Part shown: positions 47,088-58,300 of the stretch, piece by piece
Position numbering within the stretch: the first letter of the stretch is position 1
Layout of the letters: every line of letters starts with the position of its first letter
From: Symsagittifera roscoffensis
Lineage: Eukaryota > Xenacoelomorpha > Acoela > Convolutidae
Assembly: GCF_963678635.1 (NCBI RefSeq)
Contig: NC_087062.1
Span: forward strand, 56,187,970-56,251,969
DNA length: 64,000 bases
Direction of reading: 5' to 3'
The notes under the pieces: model-generated
Told to the model about the DNA's origin: nothing
The model's input: only the letters and a program-made list of their open reading frames with translations
Databases searched by the model: none
Position numbers and translations under genes: made by a program

Positions 47088-48073
47088 TAAAATCTCAAAA
47101 AATAAGCAAAAAACAAATACCTCAAAAACAAAGAAAAAATCAAAAACTAGAAGAAAAAATTTTTATCACAAGAAACAAAAAAAAATCTCAACAACGAAAT
47201 TCATCACAATTGGATTGCAAATATGCCGTACAAACTGACATTGATAATGCACAGATAAATAATTTAGAACACTTTCCATTATATCTAGATTGCCAAAATA
47301 GTCACAATGAAATAGACTTATTAGGAAACTCTACATTTAAACCGATACAATGTTCATCATGGATCACAACAATGAACAACAAAAACCACTTAAACAAAAA
47401 ATGTATTGGAAAGACATATTTCCCTAATTCGAAAAAGAAAACTTAACTAACAACATAAATTTATCAGGACTTCCAGATCTAGATCCAAAATACACAATTA
47501 ATCTAAATTATAACCTACATGACCCTCTACATAACATACCTCGTTCAAAAGCAGAAAATGAAAAAATATTTCTATCAGCCCCCGACAAATTGACAGTTGA
47601 GCTACTTCAAAAATACCAAAAACTTGACCCATTCATTAGACAACTAAAGTCTTGGCAAAAATATAAAACAAAATCCATAAAAGCAGATACCACATTTCCA
47701 GGAAACAAAACACTGCCTCAATACTTTAGAAAATTCACTAACACGTCTATAACATCTATAAACGAGGATACCAATGTTTTAGAACACTAAACACCTGAAT
47801 TAAAAGTACCCTGTTTTCCACTAAGTTTGATACTCCTAGCATTTCACATTTCACATTCCTTAAGTACAAAAGAACATGCAGGATCAGAAAAAAAAACATA
47901 CTCAAATTTTATCCAAAATTATTACTTTCCAATTGCACCGATTTGGATTAAAGTATTATGAAACTATTGCATAACATGCTAGTTAAATAAACCATCCCCA
48001 CATCAGAAACAAAAAGCCGAGAAACAAGATTTTAAAGGACAAAGTTTATATTTCAACCTCAGAATCTCATTTG
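47088..48073 (+). pseudogene. Truncated integrase monomer M10 (extra in unit 2)
   Basis: Short-type junction. ORF 47051-47446 overlaps the preceding basic tail and this head (131 codons), so tail and head are fused in frame here. The monomer stops just before the first catalytic Asp ('aatctcatttg', about 48073) and is joined to a monomer tail. It has no counterpart in unit 1. Confidence 0.7.
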
Positions 48074-48472
48074 CAGATACGCAAAACATTATCAAAAGAA
48101 AAAAAATCTCAACAACGAAAATGATTACGACTCAGAAATTTTCCATTGCACTCAGTCGAAACACACCACCTAAATTACTAACAAGAATAACAACAGTAGA
48201 AATACCACAAAAAATTAAGTTTTTTCTTGCAAAAGACGAAACAACACCACGATTGGATTGCAAATACGCCGTACAAACTGACATTGATACTGTACATATA
48301 GATAATTTAGAACACTTTCCATTATATCTAGATTGCCAAAATAATCACAACGAAATAGACTTTTTAGGAAACTCTACATTTAAACCGATACAATATTCAT
48401 CATGGATCACAACAATACACAACAAAAACCACTTAAACAAAAAATGTATTGGACAGACCTATTTCCCTAATA
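48074..48472 (+). pseudogene. Integrase monomer head M11, joined to gag
   Basis: Long-type junction at about 48128. ORF 48121-48486 reads ITTQKFSIALSRNTPPKLLT, RITTVEIPQKIKFFLAKDET, then LDCKYAVQTDIDT and on to the switch into gag at 48473, identical in position to that at 31058. Confidence 0.7.
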
Positions 48473-49341
48473 CCATTAGATATTAAGTCAGATTGGAAAA
48501 GTTTCAAACAAGAATTTTCAAAAATAATCTACTCTGAAAGAAACAAACAACATCAAAGAGTTCTATGCAACGAAATTCGTAGACTCCCTAATGAAACAAT
48601 CAATTAAATTGCAGTAGAAATTGAAACATTGGTAAGAAAAGCAATTTCCCGTAATACGCATGACTATGAAAACACAAAAATGACAGAAACTCTATTGATG
48701 ACTCTAGCACCACAATTACGGAAAATAGCAATAAAAAAGAGAGCATTAGATCCATCTTCAATTCTAGAACCCGATAAAACTAGGAGGTAAACTAGAACAA
48801 GCTGAAGTCACTATGAAACTGGAAGAAACAGAAAGTTTAAAATTACGATACGTAAACAGCATCTATACAACATCTTCACAAAAAAAATAACATTCATGAC
48901 TCTGACGCTGAACTAGCTGAAAAAATTACTCAAATATTAATTATCTATGAGAAAAATTCAAATTTTAAAGGCAAACCATCATTCAAAAAATGGCGTAACT
49001 TTTGCCGTAGATATGGACATAGCATTGCTGACTTAATACAGAAACAACAGGATAATCAAAACAAACCACAGAAATATAGAGAACCAAATAGATCATTTTT
49101 TCAATACATGAAAAAAAATTATCAAAACAAAAATATTCACAGTAATAATAGTTCAGGAAAACCACTTCCAGACAGCTATAATACCCCTAGACAACAATCA
49201 CCTTACAGAAATCACTACCGCGGAAGATCTTCAGATCAAAGAAATTCACGAAGTTTTTCACAAAATAGATATAGTCGATCAAACAGTCAAAACAATCAAT
49301 ATCGAAATAACTATTCAAGATCAAACTCAAACAGCAAATAG
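48473..49341 (+). pseudogene. Third gag copy (5' truncated) with zinc knuckle, unit 2
   Basis: Counterpart of 31061-31930. The knuckle has lost two ligands: first Cys to Arg (CGT, 48994-48996) and last Cys to Leu (49033-49035). ORF 49108-49341 gives the Arg/Ser/Asn-rich tail. Confidence 0.65.
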
Positions 49342-49865
49342 GAATTTGACACAATACCAAAGTTCTTAACAAAACTATAGAAGTAGCACACCTAAACATC
49401 AAAGACAAATTAACCAAGTACAACCAACTGATGAAACCCAATCAGACCCGCCCGGATTTGATAACACAGAAAATTCAGAATTACAACTAAATCACATAAA
49501 TTGTGAATCCACAGATGATGCGAGCGAAACAAAAAGTACGCTTTCAATAAACTAGCATCAAATTGAAAATGAATACAAAACACCGATCGAATTGAACTTT
49601 GATCAAAACAATAAGAATTTTTTAAATTTTGAAAATTCCGATAATACACAAAACATAACAGACTATACCGAACAAGAACTTAAAGGAAGTTCAACTACGA
49701 ACAATTTATACCAGAATATAACAAATAAAGTACAACTACCAAAAAAAAAACTTGGACAATCTTACTTTTCTTAGAAAGTCCAGAGAGCAACAATTTTCAA
49801 TCACCAGACCTCTAAATTGCTTTTGCAATAGACTCAGGAGCAGAATCGAATTTTATAAACATTCC
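49342..49865 (+). pseudogene. Linker and protease stub, unit 2 second copy
   Basis: As 31931-32455. ORF 49592-49774 covers the Asn-rich linker. The stub retains DSGAESNF but begins AIDSG (TTTGCAATAGAC), a Val to Ala change. Confidence 0.55.
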
Positions 49866-50415
49866 CACATGGTTATGATACACAATACACTACTTACACC
49901 ACTTCACCACTACAATACACCACTTCATCAAAGTTGGATACATAGACGCACAGCTCTAATCCAAACCACACTTGATCCCGCATCCCATAAAAAGTTTTCA
50001 GTTTTACCATTAGATTTTAAGTCAGATTGGAAAAGTTTCAAACAAGAATTTTCAAAAATAATCTACTCTGAAAGAAACAAACAACATCAAATAGTTCTAT
50101 GCAACGAAATTCGTAGACTCCCTAATGAAACAATCAATTAAATTGCAGTAAAAATTGAAACATTGGTAAGAAAAGCATATTCCCGTAATACGCATGACTA
50201 TGAAAACACAAAAATGACAGAAACTCTATTGATGACTCTAACACCACAATTACGGAAAATAGCAATAAAAAAGAGAGCATTGGATCCATCTTCAATTCTA
50301 GAACCCGATAAAACTAGGAGGTAAACTAGAACAAGCTGAAGTCACTATGGAACTGAAAGAAACAGAAAGTTTAAAATTACAATACGTAAACAGCATCCAT
50401 ACAACATCTTCACAA
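49866..50415 (+). pseudogene. Gag capsid copy fused after protease stub, unit 2
   Basis: Part of ORF 49752-50141 (129 codons), which passes from the linker frame into NTPLHQSWIHRRTALIQTTL and RRLPNETIN. Beyond the TAA an ORF at 50347 continues across the gag/RNase H joint. Confidence 0.6.
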
Positions 50416-50634
50416 AAAAATAACATTCATAACATTTTAAATATTCTCAGACAACAAAATATTTTTGAATGGACAACAGAACATCCAAAACGATTTGAAG
50501 AAATAAAAACACTCTTCACTGAACAAATATCAAATACTTACTCCAGATCCAGACCAACCATTTTATGCTATGTGCGACGCCTCCAATTTCTGCATCGGCT
50601 CAGCATTATTACAATCACGCAGTGGAACAAATAA
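50347..50634 (+). pseudogene. In-frame gag/RNase H chimera
   Basis: A 95-codon frame reads MELKETESLKLQYVNSIHTT, SSQKNNIHN, then NILRQQNIFEWTTEHPKRFE and EIKTLFTEQISNTYS. The first part is gag just before the zinc knuckle; the second is the RT connection and RNase H start. This copy has seven A where others have eight or more, which restores the frame across the joint. A T insertion later shifts it before the catalytic Asp, so no active enzyme is encoded. Confidence 0.6.
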
Positions 50635-50909
50635 GTTGAATTTTGTTTCAGCAAACTCAAGACTATTTACACAAGCTGAACTTAGACTCTCTTCCTTGAT
50701 GAGAGAATGCACAGCTAAAAATATACTCTGACAGAATATGATTTTTTAATACTTGGATCAAAACATCCAACAGTTCTATTTAAAGATCATAAACCTATAA
50801 TTATTCCATTGACACAAAAATCTAATTCAATCTATAAATTTATTGATTTCAATTAATTCTAATGAAATTCCCACACTTACATACAGTTTGGACCGCTAGA
50901 AAGTATCTT
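50416..50909 (+). pseudogene. RNase H fragment, unit 2 second copy
   Basis: Counterpart of 33011-33499 with the same extra T. CDASNFCIGSALLQS is readable in the shifted frame. FKDHKP kept. Confidence 0.6.
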
Positions 50910-52768
50910 CCATTGCACTCAGTCGAAACACAACACCTAAATTACTAACAAGAATAACAACAGTAGAAATACCACAAAATATTAAGTTTTTTCTTGCAAA
51001 AGACGAAACAACATCACGATTGGATTGCAAATACGCCGTACAAACTGACATTGATACTGTACAGATAAATAATTTAGAACACTTTCCATTATATCTAGAT
51101 TGCCAAAATAATCACTACGAAATAGACTTATTAGGAAACTCTACCTTTAAACCGATACAAAATTCATCATGGATCACATTAATACACAACAAAAACCACT
51201 TGAACAAAAAATGTATTGGACAGACCTATTCCCCTAATTCGAAACAGAAAACTTAACTAACAACATAAATTTATCAGGACTTCCAGATATAGATCCAAAA
51301 TACACAATTAATCTAAATTATAACCTACATGACCCTCTACATAACATACCTCATTCAAAAGCAGAAATTGAAAAACTATTTCTATCAGCCCCAGACAAAT
51401 TGACAATTGAGCTACTTTAAAAAAACCAAAACCTTGACCCAGTCATTAGACAACTAAAGTCTTGGCAAAATTATAAAACAAAATCCATAAAAGCAGATAC
51501 CACAATTCTAGGAAACAAAACACTGCCTCGATACTTTAGAAAATTCACTAACACGTCTATAACATCTATAAACGAGGATACCAATGTTAATGAACACTAA
51601 ACACCTGAATTAAAAGTACCCTGTTTTCCACTAAGTCTGATACTCCTAGCATTTCACATTTCACATTCCTTAAGTACAAAAGAACATGCAGGATCAGAAA
51701 AAACATACTCATGTTTTATCCAAAATTATTACTTTCCAGTTGCACCGATTTAAATTAAAGTATTATGAAACCATTGCATAACATGCTAGTTATATAAACC
51801 ATCCCCACATCAGAAACAAATAGCCGAGAAACAAGATTTTAAAGGACAAAGTTTATATTTCAACCTCAGAATCTCATTTGATTCAAAAGGACCGATATCA
51901 CCCTCTTCATAAGGAAACTCAAATACAATGCTTATAGTTGATGCGTTTACACACTATGTAGAACTCAACCCACTACCTCCTGGTAACGCCTATTATGCAT
52001 ATACAACACTAGGAACCATGGATAGCAAAATTTGTATTACCAGAAATTCTTGTCACCGATAATGGCACTGAATTCATATATAAAGAAATCATCACATTAT
52101 GCCATCTATTTAACATTAAACACAAACCACGAACGTTTCATACCCCATGGACTAATGGTTTAGTCAAAGGAATGAACCGTTCCCTACAAGAGTACCTCAG
52201 ATGTATCATAACTAAAATGATACAAAATACACTGAATGGTCAACAGATGTAAATTTATTTCGTTTAGCTTATATTTCACAGATAACAACAACCCTAGGAC
52301 TATCACTTTATGATACAGTTTTCAATCAAAAGCCACGGAAACCAATTAAGTTCGCAGCAAACTCCTCAACAATACACAAGGTTATTGCCAACCTACAAAA
52401 GAATCAATTTGTTTTCCTTACCATTACACACGCACGATGAAGATCACTTTGATCACCCACAAATCTTAAAATTAGCTTCCAGCACACATACCGAAATGAT
52501 TTTAAATAGAGATAAAAAACAAAATGAAAGTTATCAAAAAATAGCCAAAAAAAACTTTTACTAAGACAGGATGTTCAATCACATATAAATTCACGATTCA
52601 CACAAGCTACAAACCTAAAAATTGGAACATTTGTCTCAATAGTTCAACACAGAAAAATTCTTTTACCATATTACACAAAAGAACATGCTCTTTGCGAACT
52701 AACACAGTTATACTCCTTTACAGGACTCAAAGCTGTTCCCGACCCGACTGAAAATTAAAAATACCCGA
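50910..52768 (+). pseudogene. Integrase monomer M12
   Basis: Counterpart of M4, but with the NSSW and HSKAE codons intact; SPSS is followed by TAA. VLEH is replaced by 'gttaatgaacac'. Catalytic-Glu position AAA (52166-52168). Confidence 0.7.
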
Positions 52769-54636
52769 CTAAAATCTCAAAAAATAAGCAAAAAACAAAT
52801 ACCTCAAAAACAAAGAAAAAATTAAAAACTAGAAGAAAAAATTTTTATCACAAGAAACAAAAAAAAATCTCAACAACGAAATGCATCACAATTGGATTGC
52901 AAATATGCCGTACAAACTGACATTGATAATGCACAGATAAATAATTTAGAACACTTTCCATTATATCTAGATTGCCAAAATAGTCACAATGAAATAGACT
53001 TATTAGGAAACTCTACATTTAAACCGATACAATATTCATCATGGATCACAACAATGAACAACAAAAACCACTTAAACAAAAAATGTATTGGAAAGACTTA
53101 TTTCCCTAATTCGAAAAAGAAAACTTAACTAACAACATTAATTTATCAGGACTTCCAGATATAGATTAAAAAACCACAATTAATCTAAATTATAACCTAT
53201 ATGACCCTCTACAAAACATGCCTCATTCAAAAGCAGAAGTTGAAAAAATATTTCTATCAGCCCCAGACAAAGTGACAATTGAACTACTACATAAATACCA
53301 AAACCTTGACCAAATCATTAGACAACTAAAGTCTTGGCAAAAATATAAAACAAAATCCATAAAAGCAGATACCACAATTCCAGGAAACAAAACACTGCCT
53401 CAATACTTTAGAAAATTCACTAACACGTCTATAACATCTATAAACGAGGATACCAATGTTTTAGAACACTAAACACCTGAATTAAAAGTACCCTGTTTTC
53501 CACTAAGTTTGATACTCCTAGCATTTCACATTTCACATTCCTTAAGTACAAAAGAACATGCAGGATCAGAAAAAAAACATACTCAAATTTTATCCAAAAT
53601 TATTACTTTCCAATTGCACCGATTTGGATTAAAGTATTATGAAACTTTTGCATAACATGCTAGTTAAATAAACCATCCCCACATCAGAAACAAATAGCCG
53701 AGAAACAAGATTTTAAAGGACAAAGTTTATATTTCAACCTCAGAATCTCATTTGATTCAAAAGGACCGATATCACCCTCTTCAGAAGGAAACTCAAATAC
53801 AATGCTTATAGTTGATGCGTTTACATGCTATGTAGCACGCAACCCACTACCTCCTTGTAATGCCTATTATGCATATACAACACTAGGAACCCTGGATAGC
53901 AAAATTTGTATTACCAGAAATTCTTGTCACCGATAATGGCACTGAATTCATATATAAAGAAATCATCACATTATGCCATCTATATAACATTAAACACAAA
54001 CCACGAACGTCTCATACCCCATGGACTAATGGTTTAGTCAAAGGAATGAACCGTTCACTACAAGAGTACCTCAGATGTATCATAAATAAAATGATACAAA
54101 ATACACTGAATGGTCAACAGATGTAAATTTATTCCGTTTAGCTTATATTTCACAGATAACAACAACCCTAGAACTATCACCTTATGATACGGTTTTCAAT
54201 CAAAAGCCACGGAAACCAATTAAGTTCGCAGCAAACTCCTCAACAATACACAAGGTTATTGCCAACCTACAAATGAATCAATTTGTTTTACTTACCATTA
54301 CACACGCACGATGAAGATCACTTTGATCACCCACAAATCTTAAAATTAGCTTTCAGCACACATACCGAAATGATTTTAAATAGAGATAAAAAACACAATG
54401 AAAATTATCAAAAAATAGCCAAAAAAACTTTTACTAAGACAGAATGTTCAATCACATATAAATTCACGATTCACACCAGCTACAAACCTAAAAATGGAAC
54501 ATTTGTCTCAATAGTTCAACACAGAAACAATCTTTTACCATATTACACAAAAGAACATGCTCTTCGCGAACTAACACAGTTATACTCCTTTACAGAACTC
54601 AAAGTTGTTCCCGACCCGACTGAAATTTAAAAATAC
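52769..54636 (+). pseudogene. Integrase monomer M13
   Basis: Short-type junction. Linker frame 53218-53472 is open. Core with SPSSEGN and Lys at 54040-54042. A missing T pair near 54493 ('aaaaatggaac') shifts the C-terminal frame; this variant recurs at 56545. Confidence 0.7.
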
Positions 54637-56466
54637 CCGACTAAAATCTCAAAAAATAAGCAAAAAACAAATACCTCAAAAACAAAGAAAAAATCAAAAA
54701 CTAGAAGAAAAAAACATTATCAAAAGAAAAAAAATCTCAACAACGAAAATCATCACGACTCAGAAATTTTCCATTGCACTCAGTCGAAACACGCCACCTA
54801 AATTACTAACAGCAATAACAACAGTAGAAATACCACAAAATATTAAGTTTTTTCTTGCAAAAGACGAAACAAGACCACGATTGGATTGCAAATATGCCGT
54901 ACAAACTGACATTGATACTGTACAGATAAATAATTTAGAACACTTTCCATTATATCTAGATTGCCAAAATAATCACTACGAAATAGACTTATTAGGAAAC
55001 TCTACCTTTAAACCGATACAAAATTCATCATGGATCACAATAATACACAACAAAAACCACTTGAACAAAAAATGTATTGGACAGACCTATTCCCCTAATT
55101 CGAAAAAGAAAACTTAACTAACAACATAAATTTATCAGGACTTCCAGATATAGATCCAAAATACACAATTAATCTAAATTATAACCTACATGACCCTCTA
55201 CATAACATACCTCATTGAAAAGCAGAAATTGAAAAATTATTTTTATCAGCTCCAGACAAATTGACAATTGAGCTACTTTAAAAATACCAAAACCTTGACC
55301 CAGTCATTAGACAACTAAAGTCTTGGCAAAATTATAAAACAAAATCTATAAAAGCAGATACCACAATTCTAGGAAACAAAAAACTGCCTCGATACTTTAG
55401 AAAATTCACTAACACGTCTATAACATCTATAAACGAGGATACCAATGTTTTAGAACACTAAACACCTGAATTAAAAGTACCCTGTTTTCCACTAAGTTTG
55501 ATACTCCTAGCATTTCACATTTCACATTCCTTAAGTACAAAAGAACATGCAGGATCAGAAAAAAAACATACTCAAATTTTATCCAAAATTATTACTTTCC
55601 AATTGCACCGATTTGGATTAAAGTATTATGAAACTATTGCATAACATGCTAGTTAAATAAAACATCCCCACATCAGAAACAAATAGCCGAGAAACAAGAT
55701 TTTAAAGGACAAAGTTTATATTTCAACCTCAGAATCTCATTTGATTCAAAAGGACCGATATCACCCTCTTCAGAAGGAAACTCAAATACAATGCTTATAG
55801 TTGATGCGTTTACACACTATGTAGCACTCAACCCACTACCTCCTTGTAATGCCTATTATGCATATACAACACTAGGAACCCTGGATAGCAAAATTTGTAT
55901 TACCAGAAATTCTTGTCACCGATAAGGGCACTGAATTCATATATAAAGAAATCATCACATTAAGCCATCTATTTAACATTAAACACAAACCACGAACGTT
56001 TCATACCCCATGGACTAATGGTTTAGTCAAAGGAATGAACCGTTCACTACAAGAATACCTCAGATGTATCATAAATAAAATGATACAAAATACACTGAAT
56101 GGTCAACAGATGTAAATTTATTCCGTTTAGCTTATATTTCACAGATTAAAACAACCCTAGGACTATCACCTTATGATACGGTTTTCAATCAAAAGCCACG
56201 GAAACCAATTAAGTTCGCAGCAAACTCCTCAACAATACACAAGGTTATTGCCAACCTACAAAAGAATCAATTTGTTTTACTTACCATTACACACGCACGA
56301 TAAAGATCACTTTGATCACCCACAAATCTTAAAATTAGCTTCCAGCACACATACCGAAATGATTTTAAATAGAGATAAAAAAACAAAATGAAAGTTATCA
56401 AAAAATAGCCAAAAAAACTTTTACTAAGACAGGATGTTCAATCACATATAAATTCACCATTCACAC
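54637..56466 (+). pseudogene. Integrase monomer M14
   Basis: Long-type junction at about 54763; ORF 54605-55117 (170 codons) joins the basic tail of M13 (KNTRLKSQKISKKQIPQKQR) to the head of M14. TGA in HSKAE as in M4; 'gataagggc' changes DNG to DKG, losing a conserved residue next to the catalytic Asp. Catalytic-Glu position AAA (56029-56031). Confidence 0.7.
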
Positions 56467-57250
56467 CAGCTACAAACATTCACACCAGCTACAACAGAAT
56501 GTTCAATCACATATAAATTCACGATTCACACCAGCTACAAACCTAAAAATGGAACATTTGTCTCAATAGTTCAACACAGAAACAATCTTTTACCATATTA
56601 CACAAAAGAACATGCTCTTCGCGAACTAACACAGTTATACTCCTTTACAGAACTCAAAGTTGTTCCCGACCCGACTGAAATTTAAAAATACCCGACTAAA
56701 ATCTCAAAAAATAAGCAAAAAACAAATACCTCAAAAACAAAGAAAAAATCAAAAACTAGAAGAAAAAAACATTATCAAAAGAAAAAAAATCTCAACAACG
56801 AAAATCATCACGACTCAGAAATTTTCCATTGCACTTAGTCGATGGAAAAGGTTATTGCCAACCTACAAATACACAAGGTTATTGCCAACCTACAAATGAA
56901 TCAATTTGTTTTACTTACCATTACACACGCACGATGAAGATCACTTTGATCACCCACAAATCTTAAAATTAGCTTCCAGCACACATACCGAAATGATTTT
57001 AAATAGAGATAAAAAAACAAAATGAAAGTTATCAAAAATAGCCAAAAAACGTTTACTAAGACAGCATGTTCAATCACATATAAATTCACGATTCACACCA
57101 GCTACAAACCTAAAAATTGGAACATTTGTCTCAATAGTTCAACACAGAAACAATCTTTTACCATATTACACAAAAGAACATGCTCTTCGCGAACTAACAA
57201 AGTTTTACTTCTTTACAGAACTCAAAACTGTTCCCGACCCGACTGAAAAT
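56467..57250 (+). repeat. Rearranged integrase C-terminal pieces
   Basis: 'attcacaccagctacaa' is stuttered three times within 80 bases. A copy of the M13 tail follows (56500-56840), then at about 56843 a jump ('cagtcgatggaaaaggttattgcc'). The phrase 'aaggttattgccaacctacaaat' occurs twice in 50 bases before a further C-terminal copy (to 57250). ORFs here (56660-56899, 57022-57246) are chimeras. Confidence 0.65.
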
Positions 57251-57492
57251 TAAAAATACCCGACTAAAATCTCAAGAAATAATCAAAAAACAAATACCTC
57301 AAAAACAAAGAAAAAATCAAAAACTAGAAGAAAAAAATTTTATCACGAAAAAAAATAAAAATCTCAACAACAAAAATCATCACAACTCAGAAGTCAACCA
57401 CGAAAAGATTACAAAACTTTCATTCCACAATCTAGAATTTTAAAGAAAGTTGAAGTTTAAAAACCCCTTTCTAATTAATTACTCATGATTAA
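57251..57492 (+). pseudogene. Pol 3' end, copy 1
   Basis: Basic low-complexity tail, then 'tcaaccacgaaaagattacaaaactttc' and 'aaaacccctttctaattaatta'. It is repeated at 63531-63767. In the array monomers the tail is cut just before this ('actcagaaat' then head sequence), so these two sites probably show the natural end of the element. Confidence 0.55.
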
Positions 57493-57995
57493 CTTCCAAG
57501 AATTTAATAAGTTTTTCTTCTCTTTTCTAAAAATCTATGCTGATACTCTTGAACAACTAGTTCAACTTTAGCCAATCAGAAACTATCTAAACGTCACCTT
57601 ATTCTGACACCATTTCTTTAGCCGACACTTTGCAAACTCCAAACATATATGAAACTATAACTTAAAGACCTCCAGGTCAAAAATAAGGAACAAGCTCATA
57701 TATGACAACCGAAATAAACAAAATCTGGATATTACAACCGTCCCCTCTATCACCTAGTACAAAGATCAATCAACAATCAATTTTGTCCCAACTCACACTC
57801 TAAATTTCTCTCAAGGAAAAGTATTAAATGAGCCTAAAGTAAAAATGGAACGTGATAATTTAGCCTAAAGTACAAATAACTTCTGAATACCCCCGGTCAT
57901 CCAATAAATAAAAACAAAACTAAAAAGCTAATTCTTAGACCCTCAGTCTTGCCCCCACCACAAATTGCCTATAACCAACCCACTTGACAAAAACA
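57493..57995 (+). other. Leader or gag-pol linker, copy 1
   Basis: From about 57638 this matches 60467 onward. It holds 'catatatga' and 'tcatatatg' inverted arms around 57645-57705. Broken coding (VPTHTLNFSQGKVLNEPKVK) leads towards protease. The part 57493-57637 is unique and shows nothing recognisable. Confidence 0.45.
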
Positions 57996-58300
57996 AAGTA
58001 GACTCAGGAGCAGAATCGAATATTATAAACATTCCCACATAGAATGAAATACAAACTTTACATCCAAAAATTTTACCGTCAAAGACCTCAACCAAATTAG
58101 CTACGGCACAAGGATGGATCCTGTTTAACAAATTTCGGAAAAATTCAATTACTCCTTATTACCACTCGAACAATGGAACAAAATGAACTTTTAAAAAACC
58201 TTTCAAACAAACATTCCATATCACAGATATAAAACACAATATCATTAGATACCATTTATTACTAATTATATTCCCTTTGTTAATATCCTAAAATGCAAAA
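57996..58300 (+). pseudogene. Aspartic protease remnant, copy 1
   Basis: KVDSGAESNIINIPT at about 58000, then a stop (TAG for Trp, 'cacatagaatg'), EIQTLHPKILPSKTSTKLAT, and after a frameshift NKFRKNSI. DSGA is the active-site strand of a retropepsin-like protease. It is better kept in copy 2. Confidence 0.6.

Larger units (their letters stand above)
39890..56466 (+). repeat. Large tandem duplication, unit 2 (about 16.6 kb)
   Basis: Second copy of 23366-39889, differing by scattered substitutions, a deletion of about 32 bp at 43569 and one additional partial monomer. It runs past the point where unit 1 is truncated, giving a full last monomer (54637-56466). It then breaks up into the rearranged segment at 56467-57250. 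Confidence 0.8.

Noticed and set aside
26861-57250. CRISPR or other spacer-repeat array, given the regular spacing
   Set aside because: Monomers of 1.9 kb are contiguous coding remnants with no short repeat-spacer structure. The sequence is eukaryotic in character.
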